Origin: Notospermus geniculatus
Taxonomy: Eukaryota; Nemertea; Pilidiophora; Heteronemertea; Lineidae
Direction: 5' to 3'
Assembly: GCA_002633025.1 (NCBI GenBank)
Contig: NMRB01002650.1
Coordinates: 5,793-69,792, forward strand
Length of the DNA stretch: 64,000 nt
Of the stretch, positions 52,641 to 63,594 are shown in pieces. Every line of letters starts with the position of its first letter. Position 1 is the first letter of the stretch. Under the pieces are notes generated by a model. The model searched no databases. It saw only the letters and a program-made list of their open reading frames with translations, and was not told the DNA's origin. Position numbers and translations under genes: made by a program.

Positions 52641-53305
52641 AGTTGCAGCAAAGAAACCGCAACTACACACGACTCACAAGTGCCCGACTACCAATATACC
52701 GATAGGCACAATGTATAAAGGCCTCAAATGCATCGATCATTATACACTATCTGCGCGCTATTGCGGTGGAGCTCATTGAATAACGACCTGCGTAATTAGC
52801 GGACGTCCGCAATTTTATGGAAACCTAACGGAACCGTTCGTGAATACGTCGTAGCGCAATTCTAACGGATCCGTTAGGTCACCCGCAAAAGCTGTTACGG
52901 ATCCGGTAATAGCGGATCCTTTGTGAATAAGGTCCCAGAATACAGGTCAACAAAATGCTGCGACTTGCTCGCCGATGTCCACCATCTTTCTGACGAGTTC
53001 AAGGTCACTCGCTGATCTATAATATGTTTGTTGGTCACGTGATATGACGTCACCGTGCGCCAGGGTGTTAATTACTATTGTTCAAGTGTCGTAGTTATTA
53101 ATTGTTTGTGTTCTTTGTGCTGGTGACACTAATCCTTTACCAGCCGTGTTAGTGGTCTGTTTCGTTAATCCTTCATGTACCTGTTCTGTACCCTGTATGT
53201 GGTTGGGTCACTTGGACAGATTGCTCATAACTGATATGTACCTCCCTCTGTCATTAGACTATTATGTCCAACCCAGTGAGCACATGGTCCATGGACCATT
53301 TCATT
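52641..53305. other. No gene; R1 tail fragment
   Basis: Contains ACGGATCCGTTA/TAACGGATCC palindromic words near 52860-52920. At 53215-53275 is the terminal piece of R1 (GACAGATTGCTCATAACTGA then TGTACCTCCCTCTGTCATTA), directly left of copy B. Confidence 0.6.
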
Positions 53306-55275
53306 CAGTTTTCTTTTATCAGTATCTTTCTGCTGCATTTTGACGGCAACTCTGCTTGAGAGTTCTTTCTACAACTCTGCAGCAGATTGCTGGGCCCTCT
53401 TTCTCAGTTTGACAGCTGCTTTAACACTTGTTTTTACAATCCTTTCAGCCTGGGGGTGAGACCGCACAAATTCGACAGTTTTGTTCCTTTCCGCACGTAT
53501 TTTCGAAGATAACTACAGTAGTGTGGCTCTTGGAGCTCTGGTCTGGCCAGACGAAAACATGCCCATGACCTCTTCACTATCCATATTATGAGTTCTTGTG
53601 CTTGAGGTTGCTTCCTTCATTTCTTCTGTGATGTCAAAAGCATAATACTTCTGAAACTGTTTCTTCAACACCGCGATGGTAGAGTCCAAAACAGCCTTGA
53701 ACATGTTCGAAAATTCACTGACATTCTCAACTGTCCATATCTTCACTTCAGTTTGTTCAATAGCATCCCCGAAGAAATTTGTTTGCAAATCGTGTACGGG
53801 CACAATTTCCTGTGATGTGAGCTCCTCCATTATAGAACAACACGTTTTGATGAGTTCAAATGCCTCAAGGTGATGTAGCTGCTTCTCTGCATCTCTGTAA
53901 ACCTCGGCATCGATGGTGCAGTGAGAGTCTGACCTAAGAGACTACTAACACTTGAAGCTGAAGTGTGGTGAGCGGGTTAGAAAACTCCTCGATCAGCCCA
54001 ATTCTGAGATCTGTGTTGTTCAAGCAGTGATTCTTCAGATAATCTTTCATTTCATCATGATAAGTGGTCTTGCCAGTCGGAAAAGGACATGGAGTCTTTT
54101 TTTGATGAATATGTACTTTTATTATAGAAAAAAACGCTGTTGACGAAAGCATGGAGCCTATTGCCTTGGTAACGAGTAACTAACGAATGCGGAAGGTTGT
54201 GATCATCCAAGATAACACTCTAAACCCAAGAGGGCGCCCTTGCCTTCTTTGAATCTCATCTTATTCAAGGACAATATCACTTTCTCAGCCCGACAAGCAC
54301 CACTAAACAGTTTGGACTTCCCAGCGTTTTTCTCAATGGCTTTCAAGGCTGTCTTGCACTTCGTAGCAGTCGTGTCGATCTCCGATCTCCTGCTGTTCCG
54401 CCAAAGCTGTATAGTCCTACACAACCTTCGCGCGACCCAGTGGAATGCGGAAGTATGCTTACCACAAACCACAGGCTGACCACAAATCTTATTCAATAAA
54501 TGACTCTTGAATAACCGATTGGACAGCGTGACCAAATTATACTCTCCTCTACTTTCACACGCACAATTAGGTAGCCGCAAGCTGTTGTCAGATTTCTTAT
54601 TTCCGCATTCCTTTGGGTCGCGCGAAGGCTGTGTCGGACTTTATCATGCTCCAAGACTGACGTATGCGAGTTGGAATGTCCCAGGCCATTTAGTATACCA
54701 ATGACTTCTGAATATCCGGTTAAATGACGGATTGTCATGCCAAGTAAAAGATGCTTTGGGGTAGTTCTTCTCCCTTTTGAACTCGGGTACAAAATATCCT
54801 GTGAGATGGAGAGCAACTTCCTTCGGGCGTCTGGTGAAGTTGACACTAATCTGTCAAGGACCAACTCACTTTCACCGGTACACCAAGCAAGGAAATTGAA
54901 CACGCTAGACGGAATCATCTGGAGGATTGCATCCTCACTCAACTGGCTAGCAGTTGCAGGCCAGGAACCAGGAAGAGGTGGCGAGCCACTCAGAGCTGTC
55001 TTGAGCAACTGGGCAGCAGTGAAGAGATTTCGCAAAACTTCATGGGGGCTGTGTACTTGGATTTTCGTAGTAGGCCTAGTTTCCTCATCTGTCGTCTTAG
55101 AATCGCAACTTATTGCACTTGACATTTTATTATCGCATACGATCTCTCTCAAAACCCTGTCACTGCCTTCATTTTCACAAAGGACTAGCTCGCAAGTATT
55201 TCTATTCTTGTTTTTCATGAACAGAAGTTGGGGGTATTTGTCCACCAACCGACGTTTCAATTGTTGGTTCTTGAA
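53306..55275 (-). pseudogene. Transposon-associated gene 1, copy B
   Basis: Frames 55260-54493, 54580-54203, 54152-53934 and 53830-53513 cover the same protein as copy A. The key joint is intact here: KTALSGSPPLPGSWPATAS, FNFLAWCTGESELVLDRL, then SISQDILYPSSKGRRTTPKH and LTGYSEVIGILNGLGHSNSH. Copy A has an insertion upstream of this part. Breaks in B are a frame change near 54630 (GGTCGCG against GGTACG in A), a small retro-insert at 54095 and changes near 53935. The last part of the tail is cut off at 53306. The family is transposon-linked with unassigned activity. Confidence 0.6.
54095..54149 (-). mobile_element. 55-base retro-insert with A tail
   Basis: Absent from copy A. On the - strand it ends AATAAAAGTACATATTCATC plus AAAAAAAGA and is bordered by CTCCATG on both sides (54088-54094, 54150-54156). 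A polyadenylation word plus A tail plus 7-base duplication indicate a strongly 5'-truncated LINE-mediated insertion. Confidence 0.75.
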
Positions 55276-55429
55276 AACCCAAGTATCAGGGTGAACATTT
55301 TCTATTTCTAAAATGATATCTTTGTAGAGCTTTGTCAGTGTGTTTAAACGGAAAATCTCTTGTTTTTTCGATTAAGTCTCTTTTCAGTAATTCGTTGACA
55401 AAAAACCTCAAATGACTCTGAATAACGTA

Positions 55430-55862
55430 CAGTCATTGACATAAGTTTATCTACACCTACTACCTTGAATATTTCAAATACTACTGGGCCAATTTTAACA
55501 CGGTTTGAACCACATGAAAGTCTGTCTGTCTTGGCCAAATGTCTACATCAAAATTTTGGAAATTTGGAAATATCATAATTATGTAATAGCTCATTAGAAA
55601 AAGCCCTAAAATCAACATTTTTATCATGGACTTTTTTGTGACTTTTGTTCCAGTTTTGAACGAATGGAAGTTTCTAAGGATTTTGGGCTTTGTTTCATCA
55701 TAATATCTCGAGTGGTTGCTGAGATATATGAGATTATCGAAATTTTGATAATTTGAGATTTTCGTGTTTTTCCGGAAATTTTGATGCCAGTAGTTAAAGC
55801 TAACCTAAGAATGGGTTTACAAAATTTTGAAAGTTTTTGCGTTAACTGGGCAGATATATTCA
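55430..55862. repeat. Long inverted arm, left, copy B
   Basis: Matches 35369-35830 directly and 58996-59432 inverted. It is non-coding. Confidence 0.8.
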
Positions 55863-56437
55863 TATTTGAAAATAACTCCTCAACGTAAAACTTGCTTAAC
55901 TTCTAACCAAGACTAACATTCTTCTCAAATGGGTTGATACAACGTTGAGAGGGCTAGTAAAAAGACTTCTGACGAAATGTTCATGCAAAGAATGATTTTA
56001 TAGCAGGGTTGATCGTAAAGTTCACATCACAGGTGTTAAAATGAGGCCTCGACCACTTAAATCGGATGAATATGAAGCAAGTTAGAAGCGATAGAAAAAG
56101 AGGTATTTTTGTGGAATTTTAGTTGCAAGTACATTTTTCGCTTGTTATCTATTTTTGCTGCGATTCAACTGAAACTTATCTGCAAAACGGCCAGGTTTTA
56201 AACGATTGTATAGGTCCTTCTACCTGGTATTCAACCTGGTATTCAGCTCCAGTTTTTTGAACTGATCACCACCAAACAATTAAGCCAGCGGGGTGTTTCT
56301 TTATACATAACAGACATCTGAGGGGAGGTTGCACATTTGATTGAGAGCCTTTCAGTTTCTGCCCAGCACCACCGTGTATATCATCCCTTTTATCTGCTCG
56401 AACCTTGCCACGAGTTGTGCCAATTGAATTTGCTCAG

Positions 56438-56520
56438 GGAGAGAGACTAGATAGGCGATTCGCCTGTTTCTCGATCCCATCATAACATATATTATGAATA
56501 AATACGTTTATACAAAAAAA
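56438..56520 (+). mobile_element. 83-base retro-insert with A tail
   Basis: Absent from copy A (37957 region). It reads GGGAGAGAGACTAGATAGGC, contains GAATAAATACG and ends in nine A. AATTTGCTCAG flanks it on both sides (56427-56437, 56521-56531). This is the 3' end of a LINE or SINE inserted by target-primed reverse transcription. Confidence 0.8.
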
Positions 56521-56934
56521 AATTTGCTCAGTCCCTCAAAACAGGTTCATTTGCTTCATGTCCAGCAGACTCCACTAACTGAACCAACCCACGAATATCA
56601 AGGGAAAGGCAACAAACCCCCAAGACAAACCCTGGAGAATTTCTTTAGAGCTGATTGAAAATTTGACTATTTCCTCATGTTTTAGACATCATATTTTTGG
56701 GGTAGGGGAAAATGAATGGTGATAACCCATTTAGTGTTAAAGTTTGGATTTATAGTTTGATATAACAACGATAGGAAGTGTCATTTAACTTGCACTTCAA
56801 CCCGGTCTGTCCTGAAAGTGGAACCTTTCAGTAGAACTCTGAGAAGCTGCTCATTGAGCACCCAACCCTAATGATTATTCCAGTACCCATTTATACACCT
56901 GATTGGAGGCAGGTAGGCACAGAGACTTGTCAAG

Positions 56935-57015
56935 GTTCTCATGCCGACCAGTGATTCGAACAACGGACCTCATCACTGCTAGCCAAATATCCATGCGGCT
57001 TCACCGCGAATACTG
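56935..57015 (-). repeat. tRNA-derived SINE head, copy B (-)
   Basis: Paralogue of 38690-38790. GTTCGAATCACTGG replaces the better B box of copy A. Confidence 0.35.
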
Positions 57016-57039
57016 TGATATCACTATGAGATTAAAATT

Positions 57040-57395
57040 CAATACCAGCCAACATAAAATTGATACAATACTTAATGAACTGTCACTTCGTGTTCAATCA
57101 GACATGTCAAAATTTAAGACGGCTGCCATTGTAAGGGCAAATCTAACTGTTCCAACTGAAAGAGTAGCTTACTGTCTTTGCCTAAGAGTTCATTTGCAGA
57201 CTATCCAGTGGATAAGCTCAGTACATGTAATAAGTGTCTTGAACTGGAATTCACATGCGACTGAGAGCTGGAAAACGGAGTGATGTGACCAGTTATGACT
57301 GATCCTGATGCAGCTCTAGAAAATGTGCTGAAGTTCTTTCGTTGTAAACGCAGAGTTGCAAACAAAGGACGTTATGGAACAAAACAGTGTTCCTG
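57040..57395 (+). pseudogene. Transposon-associated gene 2, copy B
   Basis: HKIDTILNELSLRVQSDMSK, then KFKTAAIVRANLTVPTERVA, LRVHLQTIQW, and in another phase (with stops) VMTDPDAALENVLKFFRC. It has a single copy of the segment that is triplicated in A. RVAYCLCLRVHLQTIQW is uninterrupted here, where A has a stop after TVPTE. Confidence 0.5.
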
Positions 57396-58494
57396 AAGAT
57401 GTCGCAGATGTGTTGCTGCATGAAGTTTTGCAAGAGATACATGTAGATGTCCACAACTGGGAGATACACGTTATACAACAGTTGCAGATGGTGACAATGG
57501 TGATGAAACAGCCTGTGGTAGAGACACTTGGCTTTAATTCAGACAGATGTATAAGCCAACCCCAGCCATGTTGATGGATTCGGACATTTTGCGCAATAAC
57601 CCGAGACGGAGGGGAGGTTAACTCCAGCCGTGTTGATGGGTCCGAGATGGACAATGGAGCAAAAAACGACCGGACAGTGTTGTCATAACGGGCATGTATG
57701 AGTAGTCCAAGAAAGATGCAAAATCAGCCGGAGCCATTTGATGGATCCAAGTGAGACCATCGAGCAGCAGATGCTGGATAGTGTTGGCACTCTCTGGGTG
57801 AGCTGTACAAGACAAGGGGCCTGTGAGGCGGGCTAAACAGCACGAGTATAAAGTAAACTTATGTCTTGCATCAATTGACCAATCAACCGTAGATAGTGTT
57901 AAAGTGGAAAATTGCCTTATGTGTGTATATCAAAATCTTGAGTACAGAGGGAGGTGTGCACTGAACGACAAAAAATAACAGTCATGGGTTTGCTGTACAA
58001 GACAAGGGGCCTGAGGCGGTCTAAACAGCAGGAGTAAAGTAAACTTACGTCTAACATCAATGGAACAATCAACAGTAGACATTGTTACAGCGGAATATTG
58101 CCTTGTCTGTGGATTTCAAATTCTTGAGGACAGATGGATGTGTAACTACAAAAAATAACAGTCATGGATTTGCTGACAAGCAAATAAGTCAATGGGCTGA
58201 CGTCAAGACATATAGCCAATGACGGTGACCTTAAACGTATGTGCTTTATGGACTTGAGGAAGTCTGGCAGGGTAGTCCAGGTGTCAGAAATGTTACATTA
58301 TTAAAAGGGCAGTGGATGAGAATAGTTGCAGATTGCTAATGTGCCAAACCCATCATTTGCTCACATCTGGCCTTCTTGGATTTCGTCATGTTTGACTGAA
58401 GACAAAATGATAGGTTTGCGATTTTGCAGATTAGTGAAATGTAATCGTTCAGTAAGACAAAGACAAAAGCAAATGCCAACTAAAGTGCATTCTC

Positions 58495-58745
58495 CTTGGC
58501 TTGATAGCGTAGTGGTTATTACGTTCGCTATGGCAAACAGCAGGTCAAGGTTCGAATCCCTGGCGAATTAGGATTAATCATCCCTGGCTCTTGGCACATG
58601 GGACAGTAGCCGTGGTGCTTGTTGTACCTTTGCAAAGACAAGGTAAAGGACCCCATCCAAGTGAGGAACATGAGTAGCTTGAGCTGGCCGCTCCCATTCT
58701 CACCAGGGCCAATAATGCTATGGCTTCAAGTCTAACGGAAAAAAA
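58495..58745 (+). repeat. tRNA-derived SINE, copy B
   Basis: GATAGCGTAGTGGTTATTAC (A box TAGCGTAGTGG) and AAGGTTCGAATCCCTGGCG (B box), 34 bases apart, give a tRNA-like head. The SINE body follows. Stem pairing at the ends is poor, so this is a pol III-type SINE, not a tRNA gene. Confidence 0.7.
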
Positions 58746-58995
58746 AAATCTAATTCAGTTCACCTACCCTTCAAGAAGAGGTTCTAAAATTGGGGAAACT
58801 GTCAAATTTTCAATACGCTGTAAAATTTTGCCCTATGGCCCGCACCATGGTGAACATGTGAACACATGGTATTTGGCCACCCCAACATAAAGTATGAGTG
58901 ACACCAAGCTCTACCCCTTATGGCTGTGCAAAGTATTGGGAAACTGGTTAGAAGTGAAGCATGTTTTTCAAAATATCAACATTTTGATACTTTGA

Positions 58996-59432
58996 AAATT
59001 ACGCAATATTTTTGCCCAGTTAAGGCCAAAAGTTCCAAATCTTTTAAATCCATATTCTGAGGTTAGCTTTGCCTAATGGCATCAAAATTTCCTAAAAAAT
59101 ACGAAAATCTCAAATTATTAAAAGTATGATAATCTAAAATATCCCAGCAACCACTGAACATATTTTGATGAAACAAAGCCCCGAAGCCTTATGAAGTTCC
59201 ACTGCAATAAAAATCACAAAAATATTACGTAATAAAAATTGTGATTTTTAGTGTTTTTTTTTCTGACGGGCTATTACATAATTGCGATATTTTCAAATTT
59301 CCAAACTTTTGGTGCAGAAATATGACCAACAAGATATATTTTCATGTGGAACAAACCACGTTAAAATTGGTCGAGTAGTATTTGAAATATTCAAAGTAAG
59401 TGTAGATAAACTAATGTCCATGACTGTACAAG
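58996..59432. repeat. Long inverted arm, right, copy B
   Basis: Inverted partner of 55430-55862, uninterrupted (no Penelope or 403-base insert). It ends CCATGACTGTAC. Confidence 0.8.
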
Positions 59433-59895
59433 GAGGTCTTGCCTTGGATGTTGAAGGTAGTGGTACGAGGTCCTGTTTGTAATGTTGTAGTTGTTGAGGT
59501 TGTCGTCGTGATGAAGGTGAGTTTCTGTAATGGCCCTGACTGCAAGGTTTCGTAGCTTCATTTCCGAGATTGTTGTAGTTACTCTTAGGCTGCGAATGTT
59601 GAGGTGGCCAATGGCAGGTGTTGCAATTGATGTAGATGAAGTCGATGTTGCCATCTGAAAGGGTTGTAGTCTTGCATCTGTTTCATTTCCTGTAGTGCTT
59701 TGTGGTTGACACGGATTTTGTCTTCATGGAAGTTGTGCAGCTGGAGGCCTTGTCTTGTTACTCTTCTGAGCATTGTGTAAACTAGTCCTTGAGGGACTCC
59801 TGCTTGCTTATTTGTGGACAAGTCACCGACTAGAGTGGTGTATGTACTACCTTGCGATTTGTGGACTGTTAATACTTATGCCGAAGTGAGAGTAG
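59433..59895 (-). pseudogene. Helitron helicase end/endonuclease start, copy B
   Basis: AGVPQGLVYTMLRRVTRQGL then QLHNFHEDKIRVNHKALQEM is the end of the helicase domain (the VYVALSRV..GL.L block). After a frame change, TPAIGHLNIRSLRVTTTISE and AVRAITETHLHHDDNLNN begin the EEP-like part. It ends at the right inverted arm as in copy A. The helicase core present in A (43328-43681) is missing because copy B stops at 59895. Confidence 0.7.
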
Positions 59896-60500
59896 AAAAA
59901 TGTTGCCCTCCATGGAGGGTGACATGCCGAAATGTCCCCCCTCGGGATGCAATGTCTCCCGAGGCGAATTTTATCCCGTACCGAAAGTCGAGTTGCATTG
60001 GTCGAGTTGATTGAAAACAATTTCTTTTATGAAAAATTAGAATCAGTTATCAGGCGACGTGACGCAATGCATCCACAGTGGATAGGCGTACGCCGTCGGC
60101 ACTGGACTGACATGACTGAGGTGTGCCGACTGGCTCCGGCCTAGTGTTTCAAACACTGGTTGAGTTAACCATTTTGCATCAAGGCTACTGCTTACTGCCA
60201 AGAAATGAGATTGTGAGTGGTATTTTTCCGTTTGAAGAGTATGCATTTGTTCTATGGACGTTCAAACTTGCGAACCGGGAGAGTGAAAAAAGCGGCGGCC
60301 ATTGCCGGTCGACATTTCATGAAATGTCGCACCTTTGGTGACGTCAGAGCGGTCGACATGCCAAAATTCCTTATGGTCACGTGTGCGGTGTGAGCCAATC
60401 GCATTCACAGAAACTTACTTGAGGTACGGGATTGCAAACTGTGACTCGTCTTTGATGGCAGCATCGTCCTTCAGTTTGGACTCGATGGTGTCGATGTGAT
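59896..60500. other. No supportable gene
   Basis: Follows the broken end of copy B. Short frames only. CATTTCATGAAATG is a small palindrome near 60315. Confidence 0.4.
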
Positions 60501-61557
60501 AAAGGGCATGGGCTGTTAAGGAGATGACATGCAAGTTGTGCAAAACTCGGAAATGGCTGAACCAATTGCAACCAAAATCACAGGGTGGTTTACTTTTGTT
60601 GAGTGATTGAAAACTGTACTGCAATAATTAATCTTGATTGACCCTGACCTATAGATTTAAAACAATGCATATTTTTAAATGCCCAGAAATATAAGAAATA
60701 ATCATCATTTGAAGCTCTAACTTCACATGAACATTAAGTCCAGAATATCAACTGAAAAGAGTCTAATATTTTTAATGCATTTCCACTAGATATGTAGGAA
60801 ATGAAACAAAGAAAACTTGAGATTTGTGGGTATATACTGAAAAAGGAGAACAGCCTCAGTGAAGTGTTTTGTTGAAGATGACGAAATAGACCGGCAGCGT
60901 TGCTGTACATGAATGGTTCCACTCAATTAGACTTATTCAACCTTGCCACTGTCTGCGAACATTAGGTTGAGTGCAAAACCAGCAAGCTACTCTACTTTTT
61001 ACACAGCTGACTTCACAAGCAGTAGATAGCATTATGTCACTATGAGCAGTATTGGGCACTATAGTCATGTCTGTTTACCACCATACCCAAACTGACCCCT
61101 GTCATACTCTTGAACACCCATTGACCAAAATAACTATGCCATGACAATCCACCAACAATCAGATTGAAGTCAGTTTCACCATGTTTCCAAGGAAGGCATG
61201 TTTTGGATATTCTACCTGTTGAATACACCCCTTAATTATGTGAATTTGTTGTTCTTGTTTCTCCCATTATAATGACAGTAAATTGAAGACCTCTCAGTGG
61301 GACTTATCTATGGTACTCCCCTGAAGTTTGTGCGAAGTTACAGCTTCAAATCATGTTTATTTCTTATATTTCTGGGCATTTAAAAATATGCATTGTTTTA
61401 AATCTATAGGTCAGGGTCAGTCAAGATTAATTATTGCAGTACAGTTTTCAATCACGCAACAAAAGAGAACCACCCTGTGATTTTGGTTGCGATTGGTTCA
61501 GCCATTTCCGAGTTTTGCACAACTTGCATGTCATCTCCTTAACAGCCCATGCCCTTT
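60501..61557. mobile_element. Long inverted-repeat element, 1.06 kb
   Basis: The left arm (60501-60723) starts AAAGGGCATGGGCTGTTAAG and contains CATGCAAGTTGTGCAAAAC. The right arm (61340-61557) is its inverse, at about 95 percent by eye. The spacer of about 610 bases has no recognisable gene. Target duplication was not resolved. It resembles long-TIR foldback DNA elements. Confidence 0.65.
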
Positions 61558-62557
61558 TGTATTAAATAAACATAAGAATATCATCGTCACATACAAATAA
61601 AATATTTTACATTTGTCATACAAAAGGCGCCTTAAACTGTCAACTTGGTCATGGCGCGAGTGGTAATATGGAGTCTTACTGTGACTGCCAGGGGTCGATT
61701 CTCTAATAAATGAGGAACGTCGACATTTTAGTCATAAGTCGTCTTCTTGTATTCTCATTCTCAACATTCATCGTAGACACAGTCGCCTGGTTTACAGTAA
61801 TTTTTCATGTTTCGCTTACACTTTCTCTTTCACTTTCACGTAAGACTGAAAATACACAAAAATACAAATTCTCTAAGCTAGTGCTTACAAAGAGATTAAC
61901 ATACAACATATCTGACTTAAGACAGGAAGTTACATGTACTCCTATTCACAAGTAGGCCTAGGTAAGTACAAATCTGAGGATATGCACTAGCCTACTGCAG
62001 GCATCAATTAGAAATGACAGACAAAATCTTAAGATCATCAACAAATACCACTCCGAGCACCAAGTGCATATAGAAACCTTCTGACAAGGAACAACACTGC
62101 TTGAAGCATTAGAATATAAATGTATCGTTTATTGAATATTGCAACATTTGGCCTGCCATATTAGTCACTTTCTATCTCGTCATCCATCATCGCTTCATTC
62201 ATATTGTTGTTCGCCATTTTGACGTTGTTTGAAACATACCTTGTTGACGTAACGAGCACTCAGGTCGGAAAACTGTGTCATCAACTTGTGTTTTTGCACG
62301 CTTTTAAAAATCGCCTTTTGCTTGAAGAATGTCCAAGACAAAAAATATTGAGTCATCATTGAGTCAAAACTCAATGGTTTTAAAAACAATAAAAACGACC
62401 TCAAGAAGCTGAACTTAAATCCACATTTCTGGCATCTTAGCAAGACCATTAGTTAACCTGTACTTATGCTGTTGAAGGGATATTTGGGTGGATATTTTGT
62501 GGCATGTTTCTCCCAGTGCTCTGTGAACAGTGATGCGAGCGTAGTAGGTACCGACAC
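61558..62557. other. No supportable gene
   Basis: AT-rich, short frames. TAGGCCTA appears near 61954. Nothing repeated or coding stands out. Confidence 0.4.
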
Positions 62558-63297
62558 CTTATTTAATTTGTTCGTCGACCTTTCAGATTTCCATGTTGGA
62601 GAAGTATTAGTGGTGAGGCCGCATGGGTTACGGAGAAGATATCCCACCCTTGCAGCTCAGGGAGGTTGTGTGGGCTGTCTCTCCAGTGGTACAGTTGTTT
62701 TAACCACAGTTTGTTGCAGTCGTTTGATGTCAACTGTAGCAGAACACAGAGCTGCCGTTGAGAATATTGGGGCATCATGTGTGTAGGTGTGGAGTTGTTG
62801 TACGTCAAGCGTAATTTTTGACCATGGAAGGCAATGAGTTCCTCTTGTTCGAGACACATTTTGGATAAGACATTTCTAACTGGTGCACTTGCTGTAGCCC
62901 AAACGCCACTTGAGGTTTCAGCTTCATCATATGCTTGAATGTGCAGCAAGTAACAGCAGGGTCTGTCCTTTTTGGCTGTGAGGTATTTTGTAATAATTTC
63001 TTGGTGTGCAGATTTGGTGCCCACTATTTTCAAAGCATCATCTGGCATGTCATCCCAGGTTTTTACTGCATGAGAGAGGCAACGACGATGGATGATATGC
63101 ATTATCAATTTTCAAGGTTGCTAACTACGTGATCCCTCGACTTGACACGGCAAACGGGCTAGGCCTACCAGAGGGGCTGCCAGTGCACAACGAACGCTTA
63201 AAATCGGGTGTGTATAAAACAATATAAACACATATATAGACATACTGCAAAGTACCATAAATTTGACCTTCCTTGCTTCCACAGACGCACCACCGTT
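62558..63297. repeat. Duplicated segment, copy D
   Basis: Paralogue of 49470-50213. It ends GACGCACCACCG and passes directly into R1 (TTTTTAGCTCACGTGGAGTG), while copy C continues ACCACCATTTTTTTTCC. Confidence 0.9.
62563..63108 (-). CDS. Unknown conserved ORF, copy D
   Basis: 181-codon frame whose first 120 residues match 49623-50015 closely (for example KDRPCCYLLHIQAYDEAETS and LEQEELIAFHGQKLRLTYNN). It extends further because a GTTG insertion near 62755 shifts the tail. The function is not recognised. Confidence 0.4.
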   Translation of the reverse strand: MIMHIIHRRCLSHAVKTWDDMPDDALKIVGTKSAHQEIITKYLTAKKDRPCCYLLHIQAYDEAETSSGVWATASAPVRNVLSKMCLEQEELIAFHGQKLRLTYNNSTPTHMMPQYSQRQLCVLLQLTSNDCNKLWLKQLYHWRDSPHNLPELQGWDIFSVTHAASPLILLQHGNLKGRRTN

Positions 63298-63594
63298 TTT
63301 AGCTCACGTGGAGTGAGCTTATGTCGTGGGTCTGCGTCCGTCGTCCGTCGTCGTCGTCCGTCGTCCGTTAGCAGGGCACGTTTCGTAACCGCTGGAGCTA
63401 TTGATCTGAAACTTGGTACATATATACCCCTAGGTCAAATGACCTATGACACCAAGTTTCGGTCCGATTCGACTCTTAGCTTGGCCACCAGGTGGCGGAA
63501 ACCAAAAACACAAAAAGTGCAATAACTCCTGAACTAATGACTGGATCACCTCCAAATTTTTATCATAGGTGTATCTAATGAGGGTACATTACAT
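63297..63594 (+). repeat. R1 repeat running into gap
   Basis: Head TTTTTAGCTCACGTGGAGTGAGC, then repeated CGTCCGTCGTCCGTCG, CCGTTAGCAGGGCACGTTTC and ACCAAGTTTCGGTCCGATTC. It is truncated by the gap. Confidence 0.85.

Larger units (their letters stand above)
53306..59895. repeat. Composite unit, copy B
   Basis: Paralogue of 32494-43405, same orientation, lacking all the large insertions seen in A. It carries two small insertions of its own (54095-54149, 56438-56520). It starts at TTCAGTTTTCTTTTATCAG and stops at GCCGAAGTGAGAGTA, inside the helicase region. Confidence 0.85.

Noticed and set aside
55344-55863. - strand frames of 64-79 codons in copy B
   Set aside because: They lie in the long inverted arm, which is non-coding in all four copies.
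58495-58570. tRNA gene on the + strand
   Set aside because: A and B boxes are present, but acceptor and anticodon stems do not pair and a SINE body follows, so it is called a tRNA-derived repeat.
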